A stretch of DNA of 64,000 nucleotides from assembly GCA_002900995.3 (NCBI GenBank), contig CM035315.1, positions 2,573,826-2,637,825 of the forward strand. The letters are read 5' to 3'. Position numbers and translations under genes: made by a program. The DNA is from Ganoderma boninense. Its lineage: Eukaryota > Basidiomycota > Agaricomycetes > Polyporales > Polyporaceae. Below, in pieces: positions 1-12,100 of this stretch. Position 1 is the first letter of the stretch, and every line of letters begins with the position of its first letter. Under the pieces are notes generated by a model. The model did no database searches, had not been told where the DNA came from, and saw only the letters and a program-made list of their open reading frames with translations.

Positions 1-2268
1 AACTGGCCTGCTGATGGGGGAAGCTGGCTCATCGATGCGATATCTGGGCCCGGTCTTGCGAGGAACGTGCGCCGATGTCCGCCGCCTCATTCCACTCGCC
101 CAAGTCCTTGCATGTTTCCTCGCGAGGATCGAACGGCGTCCATTCCTTGTCCGTGCCATATATGACAGCCTCATTCACCAGGAATTGCAGGAAAACGACA
201 TCCATTTTACGTAGGTTGGCGGCAAATGCCAGGACCCCGACCCGGGCCCCCAGAGAATTCAAGTTGGGGAACGCTGACGTGACGCAAAGCCACACTCACC
301 AGAACCGTGACACCGGCCGACAGCGCAGACCCGAGAGCCGCCTCTGTCGCGTACCGTTACCCGCATCGTGACGGCAGAGTGGCAAGAGGGGTGGTGATGG
401 CATCCCGGGAGGGGGGGACGTTACGTTCGAGGAACTACCAGCATCGGCAGCTGCACGTGTATGTCTGTCTATCAGAAGGGTGATTATTCGCACTTTGTGT
501 GGGTAACATGGAGATAAGCGTACAGAGAAGTTGAACGGGGATAGCAATGCTTGGACTTGGTGCGGGAGCGCATGGTGGAATGCTATCGTCATGTCCAGGG
601 ATCAGCAGTCCCAGAGTCTTCGAGCATACCTACAGGACTTCAAGTTGGGCCGGGTAGTTTGGAGACAGCATATCGTATGACATGCTAACAGTGGCTGGAG
701 TCAGATGCATATATGCAGAATGTACGTCGGAGGTACAAGATACCGAGAGTTGCAAGTCGAGAGGCAAGTACACTCAGATGGTTGTTGTGAGGAGAACCAG
801 AAGCGCCCTAACTTCCGTAGGCGTCTGCCCAACAGCGCCTGTTGCCGTCGATTAGCGCCACGCAACTTGGACGACTCGGACGATGGTCCCCTCCACTCGG
901 ACTCTGAACGATCTGTCCCTATCTCTGCTGTTGTTCCTCTGACTTGTTACTTTCATTATTTTGCGTTTATTCCGTCAAAAATCTGTTCAACCCATCTGGA
1001 GGGCGGTCAAGTCGTTCCGTTTCCTCGGAGGCTGTTGCACGGCGAATGGGGTGAGTAGTACTACTCTCGCTCATCGACTATGAGTGAATGCCACTGCGTT
1101 TTAGCCTCTTTTCATTCTATTCTATCACAGTCCCGTGAACCTGTATACGCGAGGGTGCGGCGTCACCGTGATTCATCCGAGTCCGAGTCGCTGCTAAAAC
1201 ATACGGAGACTTAAACCATCAAGGTGACTATCTTCTCTGGGCCCTGTCTACGTTTAATTTGAAAGTTACTAACACCAGGTGGTCAAAAGCCACTGCCAGG
1301 CGGGAGCAAAGGACAATAGGACCAACAGCGGTCAGGCATACGTGCTATGATGCTATCGTGGATCACCATGCAGTGTAAGGGGGAAGACTGGGCGAATCCT
1401 GCTGGGCTCCACACTAAAGCCATCCTCCGACACCTGTCATGCCTGTCTGCCAAGAGTTGCGTCAGAGCGCATGGATGCATTGCGCGCCCAATGACTCTGA
1501 TGAACTCAGGTGCGCATGTTAAGTATGCGGGTCCCTGCGGCGCGTCCCAACATGGCGGGGCCGCAATGTTGTTCCTTCCATTCCACTGTCGGATCCGCCC
1601 TTGCTTCCATGTTTTCTTGTCCTTCCTTGGCCTCCAATTTTCCGCCTGCAGTGAGATCGCTGCCAAGTGTTCCGGCGTCAGAAGATCGTAGGTGACGCAA
1701 TGGGCGAAAGCTCAGGTTCGGCCACCGAGGATTCTGGGGCCTCGAGCGGGGGCGATTTTTCAGACTCTTGTTGATGCCTTCGCACTAATGTACTGGTTCA
1801 CAAGATTACGCAACAGCTTGGAACAGCGCGCCATTCACCAGCGTTCACCATCCTGCTGCACAAGTACGTGTCATATGTTTTTCCGCTCCGGGCCTGAGGG
1901 TCACGAGGGGCAGGAGATCCCCAGATGAATTGAGGCTGTGCAAGTCGTCCTGTTCTTTGACCTGCATCGCAACCTTCGCATTAAGTACTTACGTGCATGA
2001 ACTCATTGTTGGCGTCAACAACAGAGCCCGAAGCCCTACCCAGCCGAGCACGAGGGCTACGAGGATCCAACACACGAAGACCATTTGGTCCAGACATTCA
2101 GTCTCGGCACCTCGTCGGGGTCTGTAGGTAGTGATTTCATTTCGATTTTTGGATCACCGTTGGTTGCGACTATGCCTGGATCTTCCCTCGCGGCAGCTGT
2201 TCACCCACATACAGCAAATCGGGGCATCCGGGATAACCCCACCATGGAAAACAATTACTCGTCCATTG
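1..2268. other. Left-edge intergenic region, no gene supported
   Basis: Only short reading frames (longest about 127 codons, minus strand, 1283-1666) occur and none shows a recognisable domain, a splice pattern joining it to another frame, or codon bias like the real genes further right. I see no tRNA, no clear repeat and no transposon ends. The last part must hold the promoter of the gene that starts at 2342. Confidence 0.5.
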
Positions 2269-2276
2269 TATAAAAT
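2269..2276 (+). promoter_or_regulatory. TATA box of the glycine-zipper gene
   Basis: The sequence TATAAAAT lies about 70 bases before the ATG at 2342, a normal spacing for a fungal TATA box with a short 5' leader. Position and match only; no expression evidence. Confidence 0.5.
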
Positions 2277-2341
2277 CCCTCCCTGACGTCGGGTTGAACC
2301 AAGGTATCAAGCCACATTCGCAGCAAACAGCACTCCCCACC

Positions 2342-4098
2342 ATGTCCTACGCAGCCCCTCGCATCACCACTCTCGACTCTGCCCTCCTTGATTCCCCCGC
2401 CGGCTGGAAGTTTGCTAACATCACCTCCGTGAACGGCGACACTCCGACCTCGCCAACTACCCAGTGCTCCTCTTCGGCCCATACACGTACACAGGTATGC
2501 CGCCGCGCATTTCAGTGCACTGAATATCCCTGACTGATGTATTCGTCACCTAGTCCTCTCCTCCACTAGCAACACAGAATCCATGCTAATTGTGGCTTGG
2601 GATATGCAGAGGAACCTCGTCAAGCAGTGAACTAAAGTTGGAGCCCGCTACACCTACAAGATCTCCTGCAACGCGACCCTCCAGACGGTCACCTTCACCG
2701 GGCAGTTGGGCCTCTTCGTGGTCGCCCCCTCCGTCATCTACCTCCCTCCCCTTTCCGGCCCCAAACTGCCGTACACGCTCAGCTACACCGCGCCGCTCAA
2801 TGGCCAGTTCCCCGCGCTCAAGAGCGGGCCCTACCGCTTCTGGCCGGCGTCCTACGCCGACAAGCGCAACTCGTTCTGCGTCGTCGTCGCCGACGAGAGC
2901 AACGTGCTCCTGAAGCTCATCGACTGCCCCGGGTCGCAGGCCATCAACGAGGTCGTCGTCGACAACACGCTGCGCGTCATCGAGCTCATCGGCGCGGACG
3001 GCATCGCGGTCAACTTCCCCTGGAAGACGGCGATGGCGTGCTTCTCGTGCTCGTACGTCTGCACCAAGGACGACTTCCTCTTCCTCGCGCAGTACCTGAA
3101 CGTCACGATCTCCGATGCCGACGCCGCCGCCCTCGCGAAGGCGATGCCCCATATCGACTGCTTGCTGTGCTGCCGCATGAAGGGCACGTACACGGAGGAC
3201 TCTAGCTCGGGCCGCGTCAAGCGCAGCCCAATTGGCATCATCGTCGGCCCGCTCTCGGGAGGCATCTTCGGTGCGATTGCAGGGTTCTTCATCGGGGGTC
3301 CCGTTGGCGCGTTCACTGCGATGGTTGCTGGGTACGCTGCCGGAGGTGCTATCGGCGGGTCCATCCCGTCCAGCAGCGACAAGAACCAGTATACGCTGTC
3401 GGCGCTGGAGAAGCAGAACTCCCTTGTTGGGTACATGGTGTTGTCCGTCTTATATCATGCAGTGCGGAGACTGACGACGACGGCTTGCAGATATTCGAAG
3501 TTCCCCATAGGCCCGTTCGACAATGCGGGCATCGGGGAGAACGTCTTCGACCCGCCCTTCCCGTGCTACGCCGAGCTGCTGTACTCCGCGGCGATCATGA
3601 AGGCCGGCTCCGCCTCGTGGCCGCAGGCGTACTCGCCCGCCACGAAGGCGATCGGCGACCTGCCGCGCGACCCGCGCTATAAGGCGCTCACGCTCACCAA
3701 CGGCGTGCAGGTCACCAAGTACCATCCAGACGGACGAGACCGTGGGCAGCAACCCGGGCTACCAGGTGCACATCCACCCCGAGGACTTCTACCCGGACTC
3801 GTGGCACGCGAACCAGCGCGTGAACCACAGCCAGCTGTCGGAGGGCTACCGCTTCTGGGCGCCGGTGGGGCACCCGCACATGCAGGTGTACGCGGCAGGG
3901 AGCCTGTACGTGGACATCACGAACAAGAAGCTGCTCGGGATCGACACGCGCACGGGCCATTACTTCAAGTCGTTCCAGGGCCAGGACCAGGCGGTCAACG
4001 ACGCGACGTTCGGGTTCTTGAAGAACCTGGGCTATGACACGTCGAGCATGAAGAACTACATCGACTTCATCAGGTACTTCCAGCAGTGCCAGGGATGA
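2342..4098 (+). pseudogene. Unrecognised glycine-zipper protein gene, frame-disrupted
   Basis: I do not recognise the family. Best model: exon 1 2342-2494, intron 2495-2553, exon 2 2554-3430, intron 3431-3490 (60 bases, GTACAT...TTGCAG), exon 3 3491-4098, about 545 codons. Three lesions break it: a frame change near 2440-2447 in exon 1, an in-frame TGA at 2628-2630, and a frame change of one base near 3718-3722. On both sides of each break the reading stays protein-like, so this is either a young pseudogene or sequence error. Visible parts: a beta-like N-terminal half, a Cys-rich patch (about 3045-3180), then a run very rich in Gly/Ala with GxxxG spacing (about 3230-3360), like a glycine-zipper membrane segment, and a C-terminal half with many aromatic residues ending GlnCysGlnGly. 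No signal peptide is obvious. A TATA box lies 70 bases upstream. Function unknown. Confidence 0.6.
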
Positions 4099-4849
4099 AG
4101 TGGATGAGTTGCCGGGGGTAAGTGATCCTTTTCCTTGTGTGCTCGTGTGATGTGATGTGATGCCAAAAATTATTGCTGATTCATGGGTACCCTTCTTCGC
4201 ATAGGACAACGCACGTAGTCATGATGCGTGAACATCTGTGACGTTCAACACGTCCAGAACCTCGGCCTTGCTATTTCTGTACAACACCTCTTGTTTCGTC
4301 CTGAAGAATGCTCCTTTCTTGCTACCCAGATACTACGATGCTCGGAAATGTCAGCTCCATGTAGATATATCCATTAAAACAAATACTATCGTGTCTGATT
4401 TGCTCAACAAGCTGTGAATCGTCCTGGGGTCGTAGTTTGTGAGCCAATAAGAGCTCTGCAACCTGGTGACGAAAATCAATGAAGAGGCCCAGTCTACAAT
4501 GAAGATTCCCATATGCTCACTGAATCCATCCTCTCAATGTGACACCGTACGGCCAGAACGGCAATACTCCTTCGTACGCTGACCGGCGGTGTAGTAAATG
4601 ATTCGTGAATCGTCGTTCATCAAATGTAAATGTCTCCAGTCGATACCGTGTTATTTAACAGTCTGGCTCAGCCTGACCTGCCTTCACGCCTTCCATCCGT
4701 TGAATTGCAGGAGAGCAGTATGCGGTGCTTAACCGGGCAGTGGGGATCTGTGGTTAAACGGGTGATGCTAATGTACAAGTCGCATGAGAATGGGGGAATG
4801 ATAGGGGAATGTGTACACTACCACGAACAACCCACGAAACGGAGACGAG
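4099..4849. other. Convergent intergenic region
   Basis: This 0.75 kb stretch separates the 3' ends of the glycine-zipper gene (+) and BUD13 (-). It is less GC-rich than the coding DNA and holds only short frames. It should contain both 3' untranslated regions; no clear poly(A) signal pair or repeat stands out. Confidence 0.5.
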
Positions 4850-5895
4850 CTACATGTCGTCCACACTCCACTCGTAACTCTCAGCTCCTCGTCTTCGCCG
4901 GTCATTTTGCTTCTGGAAGTACTTCTTCTCAAAGCCGTTACTGCGGTCTGCAAATACAGTTCAGCGCTCCAGCTCGAAGGCACAGTATTAACTGCACTCA
5001 CCAACACCATCCCACCGATAGCCTGGCTTGATACCAAAACGATTGGGAGGCGGAGCGGGACCTGTATATTCGGGTTTCCGAGGGCCTTTCGATCTCTTCT
5101 TCTGCTCGCCAAGTCAGAAATGTCAACGCAAGGTCTGTCCGCAATTTACGAGGCGGGGACGTACCGTCAAGAACTGTGCGGCAGGATCATTCCATCGTTC
5201 CTGCGCCTTGAGGTCCTCGTTGAGTTCAGCATCGTCGGCCGTCCTCGCGAAGGCCTGCCCACGCATCTTCTCCAGTTCCTGTTTCCGCTTCTCCGCATCG
5301 TCTCTTTGCACCAAACCCTTCCCCCACTCCATCTTCGCTGCCTCCTTCTCTTCCCGCTCACGCTTCAACTTCGCCGCCTCCGCTCGCGCAGCCGCCATGT
5401 CCACCTTGCGTCCCGACGAGTCACGGTAAACAGTCTCTTGTGCCGTGGCACGTTCTGCAGCCACCTCCTCCGCAGACTTCTTCGCCTCCTGCTTGGCATT
5501 CTTAGGTAGCCTCTTCTTGAGCTGCGCAGACGTGAGCAAGCCGCCCTTGAAGGGTTCCTCCGTCTCCACGACTTGTGGCTGTTCGTCTTCGGCTGGAGGT
5601 GGGTCGCCCTCACCCTCTCGGACGGTCTGCCACCCGGAGTCCGCGTCCGTCCGCTGTCGCTTCTTGAACCTCCTGTCCTCGGCCACAACTGCCTCTTCCA
5701 TCTCGTCGTCTTCGTCGTCTTTTGGAGCAGCCCCCATCCTGTTAAATCGTCATCCTTGATGAGGGACGAGCTCGCGCTTGTCGAGGCAGTCGCCGTTTTG
5801 CGCTTCTTCTTCTTCGGTGGGTTGGTCCTTGACAGAATGGCGTCCGCTTTTGGACCAGACATATATTTCTCCGCCAGATAGGACTTGAGAGACAT
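4850..5895 (-). CDS. BUD13: Pre-mRNA-splicing factor Bud13/Cwc26
   Basis: Bud13 is a subunit of the RES (retention and splicing) complex that joins the spliceosome in the nucleus. Model on the minus strand: exon 1 5895-5165, intron 5164-5102, exon 2 5101-5002, intron 5001-4948, exon 3 4947-4850. The N-terminus ([11 protein letters not shown]) is the family's typical start, followed by a lysine-rich patch, the DDDLTGWG motif, a charged helical middle, and the C-terminal signature [25 protein letters not shown] block split over exons 2 and 3. Length about 309 residues, usual for fungal Bud13. One fault: exon 1 is one base short in the G run at about 5732-5736 (five G where six keep the frame). 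Adding the exon lengths gives a multiple of three only if that base is restored, so an assembly error is likely. The gene is divergent from the NUM1-like gene with 205 bases between the starts. Confidence 0.9.
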
Positions 5896-6100
5896 AGTGA
5901 AGGCCAGTAAAAGCAGACTGCTTGGAGGAGGAGAGGCGGCGCCAGAGACAGATGGAGACAGGAGGAGAAGCGTGACTGGCTTTCTGTCCCGGCAAGTTCA
6001 ACTCCGGTCACGCGTCACAAAGCGTGACGAGAACCACGCGTTGGGCGTCGCGCCGCTGTTTTGGTTGTCTCTCCCTCCACCCACGTCGTCGGCGACGACG
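5896..6100. promoter_or_regulatory. Shared divergent promoter, BUD13 / NUM1-like
   Basis: Only 205 bases lie between the BUD13 ATG (5895, minus) and the NUM1-like ATG (6101, plus), so both promoters must sit here. No clear TATA box is seen on either strand, as is common for housekeeping fungal genes. Confidence 0.55.
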
Positions 6101-9100
6101 ATGGCGACCTTCTCCGACGGCGACGACGTGGCCGCTATGGCCGACCACGATCCCGCCGGCAACATGCGCATCTACCTCCAGGGCCTCCTCGACAACAAGG
6201 AAAAACAACTCCAGTCCGCAGCCACGCTCGGCCACCAGCTGCTGGCGCAGCGGGTCGAACTCGAGGAGCGGATCAAGCAGATGCAGGAGCTCGAACTCGA
6301 CAGCTCCGGCAGCGACGATGGTCTCGACGTCAGCGTGCGCGACAAGTACCGGGAACTGGCGGACGCTATCACGGCCTGGGACACGGAGAACGAGCAGTTG
6401 ACGAGCGTGTTCGGTTCGAAGGCGAGTGGCGACCCCGTCGCACCCCAGCCCCTGATCTCCAACTTGCACATTTCTTGGATTAGCCCACGAACGGTGTCCA
6501 TGCACCCACCTCGCGGCACCCGGAGCCTTCTCGGAACGAGCATGAACGGTCCAAGGGCGCCGCTGCTGGTCCGTCGGCGGCGCAATCGTCTCGTCGTGCG
6601 AAAAACGCGGCGCATCGTGCGGACGATGTTGGTGCGTCGCTTTTGTCATTCCGATTATACCTTGTGGCCGCGTTCCGAAGATCGCGTTGAAGCCAAACTC
6701 GCCGTGTGTGATGTGAGGGCCCTTCACTTCACACAACGGCGCAGCTTGGGCTAAGGGTCCGGGATCTATTCGACGTGCTTGGAGATGCAGCTTGCCGCAA
6801 CCTTTGACCGTCATGAGTTGCGACGATCCTGTGTACATTCGACTTCGTGCTCCTAGGGGAATATCAAAGTCTTCTTGGACGCCATAAATGTTTCTGAGGC
6901 CGTCCTTCGCTTTGACAGGATTTTTCCGTCTGCAAGCGATGCAAAGGACAATTTTTGCCGAGACATCGCCGCAGGCATATTTCCGGTCTTTCCAAGCGCT
7001 ACAGTCACTATAGTCTGAAAGTTATAGGATGGGGTGGCTGGCATGACCAGATGGCTGGCATGTTACTGGACGGTGCTCTGTTGCATCTTGGACGGAACAA
7101 TCTTCTCGTTCGTCGGAATTTCACAGACATGATGCGAGAAGAGCTCCCGTCTGCTGGTTGGTACATTCAGACGTAGGATGAATGAGCGTTGAGCGCCCTG
7201 TCTGTTAGCTCCCAAGGCGATTCCAACATGTCGCGCCAGCGCTGTATCCTGATCCCGACTGCGCTATCATTTTTCCTAGGTCCAGAGCCACAATATCGCA
7301 TTCTCCGTCTGCTCGACTACGGCTATGGCTGCAAAAAGGGATTCTCGCCGTTTCGCGAGAATCCTCCTTTCAAAAGCTAGGCTGCTTGGTGTCTCTTGCT
7401 TCGTCTTCCGTCAGCAGCTCCTTGTCCCTTCCGCACGCCTCTTTTTAAGATCGAAACCAAGACACACCAGTAACGACTTAGTGGACTTGAAGAGGAGATC
7501 GTGGTCGACTGCGTCTATGGCTATAGCCGCGGCACTAGCCAGACGGGCGCAGAAGCTTACGTTCCCCTTCGAGCAGCTCTGGGTATTGAGCGTGAAATGT
7601 CAGCTGAGTTGGGCCTACGTCGTACCATAAACTCATTTTCCTTGAGGTCATCATTTTTTCCTTGTTTTGGTAGAGTCCGCGAAAGAGCCTAGCGACCATT
7701 CATGGCTATGGTGCATTTTCTGCAATTCCACAGTGCATACACAAGTAAGTGCATATTCACTCATCAGGCCTACCGTTTGGTAGGTCTCAGGCGGATGCAT
7801 CATGCTCAAGGCACCGTCCCATGGGCCATCACGGCTCGCAGTGCATAGGAAACACGGCGCGTCGGAAAGCACCCATTATGGTTGAGTATGCAGCGCACCG
7901 TGTAGCAAATGTTCTTGATTCACTCTCAGTCTCTTGGTGACACGCTGTGGCTTGAAACTCATTTGCTGACATTACACGTGTAAATTGCAGAATTCGCTTT
8001 CGAGATTGGCAGCGGCCTGCTTACAGAAGTACGACGGTTGCAAAGCCTGCTTGGAGAAAGGGACAAGGTTATCCAGGACATGAAAGAGGAGAAGGACGAC
8101 ATCGACAAGACCCTCGAAAGCATGCGTCAAGCCCTTCGTGAACAAGAACAGTCCGCAGACAAGTTCAAGGAGGAGAACTGGAACCTCGAAGTCACGCTCC
8201 AGGAGCTCCGAACGCAGGTGGCAGACTCCCAAGCAACTGCACAGCGTCTCGAAGGCGAGAACAAGCGACTGACGCGTGCGCTGACCACCACGCGTGAGAC
8301 GGCAGACCAACACAAGAACGAAGCGGACCGGCAGCAGGTCGCGTTCGAGGAACTCAAGGCGAAGCACGAGACAGACGTCGCGCAAGCACGGAAACACGCG
8401 GCGAGCCTCCAGCGTGACAAGTCGGATCTGCAACAGGCCCTGGACTCGATGAAGGCAGAGATGACGAAGGCTTCTCGTCGGCTCCCTCGCTTCGGTTCAC
8501 CGCTCACCCCCAACGGCCCTTCCGCTGCGTCCGAGGTTGCCACTCCTGCTGATCATGACGAGGACGATGTTTCAGCAACGCTGGCGCGTCCACACACACA
8601 CGCAAGAAGTTGGACAACTCCGGTCTTTTCCCTCCTGATGGCTTCGACTTCGACGAGTCGCCTGACCCGTCCCCCTCGAGACCGTTCCTTGCTCCCAACC
8701 ACCCGACAAACGAGATTGAGGCACTCCAGCAACGGCTTGCGCACGCTCAACGGCAGATCACCACGCTGAAGAGCACGCTGCAGCGGGAGAAGGAACTGCG
8801 CATGGACTATCGTCGCAAGCTGGACGCTTCCCCTGGTTTCGCGATCGAGGAAGAGGACGATGGATTGGTCATGGAAGATGCAGACCCTGTGCCGAAGCCG
8901 AAAGCACGCCTCACTCCGTACCGCTCTGGTCGTGGCCGTGGCCGTGGCCGGGGACGTGGTGGCCTCACCCTCATTCAGCGTCTCGGCATGGCTGCTCACA
9001 GCCCTTCCTCCGACTACAATGACGATCAGGACTTGGACACGTCCCCAGCGCCATCAGTGCCACCCATACCTGCTGAATTCAGGCAAGATGCCGGCTTGGG

Positions 9101-12100
9101 AGAGGAGGAAGAGGACGAGGAGCCGGATTTCCAGGCTTCGCCTTCACCTGCTGTGGTCTCGAACCGAACCAGTGTAGATGGCATGGACCCCGCCTTCGCC
9201 AACATCCTTCGCCGTTCAGCTTCAGCGGGCTCTATGCAGAACGGCAGCCCCTTGCGTCAGAGCGTACTTGCTCGCACGGCCCGTGGCGGTACGCTTCCTC
9301 GTCGATCGCGTGGTGGTGCTGCATACCAGGAAGCACGACCACCATCTCTTGTCGGGGCACCAGAGGCACTGGCTGCGGAGTTCGGTTTCGGCATGATGGA
9401 GCCAGAAGCGACGTCATCTATCGCAGATGACCTGCAAGACGAGTTGTCGGCTGTTGAGACTGTCGAGTTCGGCGTCCAGACCGACTTTGAGGAACCTCCG
9501 CCCCCACCACCACCGATCATTCAGATCATCACCCCTTCGTCTTCGGAGATGGGTATCCAGGTCGATCCCGAACCTGTCCCAGTGGTCTCCACGGCAGAGA
9601 TCTCCTTGCAAACCGAGCCGGAGGCCGTTCCGGTCCACGCTGACGTAGAGATTCAAGCCGAAGCTGCTCCCGAACGCCCTGCTTCAACGTTCGCTTCAGC
9701 GGAGACTCAGACGACTGCATCCTGCCGTTGCCCATGCCGAGATGCAGACGGCAAGTGTACCAGCGAGGTCAGAGATAGATGTCCAGACTCAGCCGGTGTT
9801 CACCCCTGCTGCTGCCATTGCAGCTGCCTACACCGGCGTTCGAGCGGCGGACCTTTCCCGCAGCTCGAGTGGGGACACTACCGTCCATTTGCACCGACCA
9901 CCGTCACTCACGTTCGATGAAGCGGCCATGTTCGACGATGACGATGATGTCACGGAGACAGGTTCCATCATGGCGGAGACGACAGGGACGGAGGACTTCA
10001 CCGATGCGCACAGCGTTCTCGAGACGCCGACGACTACAGAGTCCATGAGCGACTACCACTCCATCCGGACCGTCTCTGAGTCTGGATACTCCGACTCCGG
10101 GAGCGATGACGAGAGCATCAAGGCCTCGAGGATCCAAAGCCGGAATGGCAACGTTTCCGCAATGTCGTCTGCCGTTTCCATACCCCAACCGTCGTCCTCG
10201 CCGGTAGCTCCCATTTCGCCTGTCAAGCCTCCGCCGACGTACGCGACTGCTGAAATCGCGACAGACCCAATTCCAGAACCGCCGCCAGTGGAGACTGCAG
10301 AGGAAGGCATTCAAGTCGACCCTGAACCTGAACCAATACCTGAGCCCGAACCCAAGCCTGTGCTTGTTACCGTTGGAATTCAGGCTGTGCCTGAGCCCGA
10401 ACCAGAGCCCGAACCAGAACCTGTCGTTGTTCCAGTTGTCCCACCTCCCGCCCCAGAGCCGGAACCGAAGCCAGAAACAAAGGAGATATCCATTCAGACC
10501 GACGAATGGGTTCCTCCAGCCTCAGTTCCAGTCCCCGCGACCATCTCGTCCACCAGTCCGTCGAGGACTTCCTCATTGACCTCTGCAGTCGTGCCCGTTT
10601 CTATCCCTGTCCCTGTCGCCTCAGCTGCTGGTCCCGTTGCTGGTGCTGCCGCCTCCGCTACTGCCGCTGCTGTTTCAACAGCAGCTTCTGTTGGCGCCTC
10701 TACAGCAGCGGCAATGCCCACCCTTTTCCGCGTGGGTCCAAGTTCCCAGCAGTTCCAATTCATTTCGCCTTCCTCCACAGGACCGACCCCTGCGCCTACT
10801 ACTTCTTTGCCGCCCCCAATACCAGCATCTCTCGCCACTCCTTCACCGAACACGACCATTCGCGATCCTAACACAACCATTCGTGATGTCAATGCCACGT
10901 TCATTGCTCGTCCTCGCACCTCTCATTCCGATAGGCGACAATCCATAGAGTCAACCTTGTCTTCCGTCGTGGACGAGCTGGGTAGTCGATCACGCACGGC
11001 TTCCGTGCTCCCCAGCGTTGACAAGTCACGACCTCCAATGATGGTGCTACCACCCCCACCACGACAACCTCCGCCGCCCAACAGCATGTTACCCCCTCCG
11101 TTTATACCCGAAAAGAGAATGTCCTACGATTTACCCCCTCCTCGCCCATTGTCACCACCGCCTCCAGAGCTCATCCAACGTGCGACCACGCCGAGCCTTG
11201 GGATACCCGGGCGAGGTACCATCGGACGCGCCCACGGGTCGTCAATGCCACCCTCTCAGCAAGGCCTCCGCCAGCTTCCCTCAACCAGCAGCTTCCGCTC
11301 GGCTGCGAACGCGGCAGCTCGTGCACCTCTCTCGAGCCCTTCCGGCCTTTCCTTCAACTTCCGGGAACGCGAACGTAGAGAACTCTCGTCCGCATCGCTT
11401 AACTCCGGCGGACATAGCATCGGCTCTCAGCGCTCTTCAGTCTCCTCCGACCAGCAGTACGAGGCACACATGCGCCGGACCAGCAACGTGGAAGCAACTG
11501 TCCAGGAACGTGCTGGGCTCGCCATGAGCAACGGCGGCCCGGTGTCTACAGACCCAGCGATTATCCATGCCATCACGCAGACCATGATTGGGGAGTTCTT
11601 GTACAAGTACACGAGGCGAGCGATCGGCAAGGGACACGGAGAGCGCAGACACAAGCGCTTCTTCTGGGTACACCCGTACACGCGCACGTTGTACTGGAGC
11701 TCTGCTGACCCGGGTTCATCAAATGTCACCGAGTCCAGTGCGAAGAGTGGTAAGTTTTACATGAGCTCTTAGCTGGCCGTGTTACTGATATGGTTTCATA
11801 GCATACATTGAGTCTGTCCGCGCTGTCATGGATCCAAACCCGATGCCTCCTGGCATTCACCAGTACAGTGTGATCGTGTCGACTCCTCAACGGGAGATGA
11901 AGTTTACCGCGCCCACGAAGGAGAGGCATGATATCTGGTTCAATGTGGGCACTATTGTGTTCTCCTTCTGCTCCTCGTGTGATCTGACTTCTGCTTCCAT
12001 CCGCAGGCCCTGAAGTACCTTCTGACAAGACCGGGCAATGCCCAGATGGGCCTCCCTCCACAAGGCGGTGCCGCGGGCCCCATGAGCCCCATGAGTCCAA

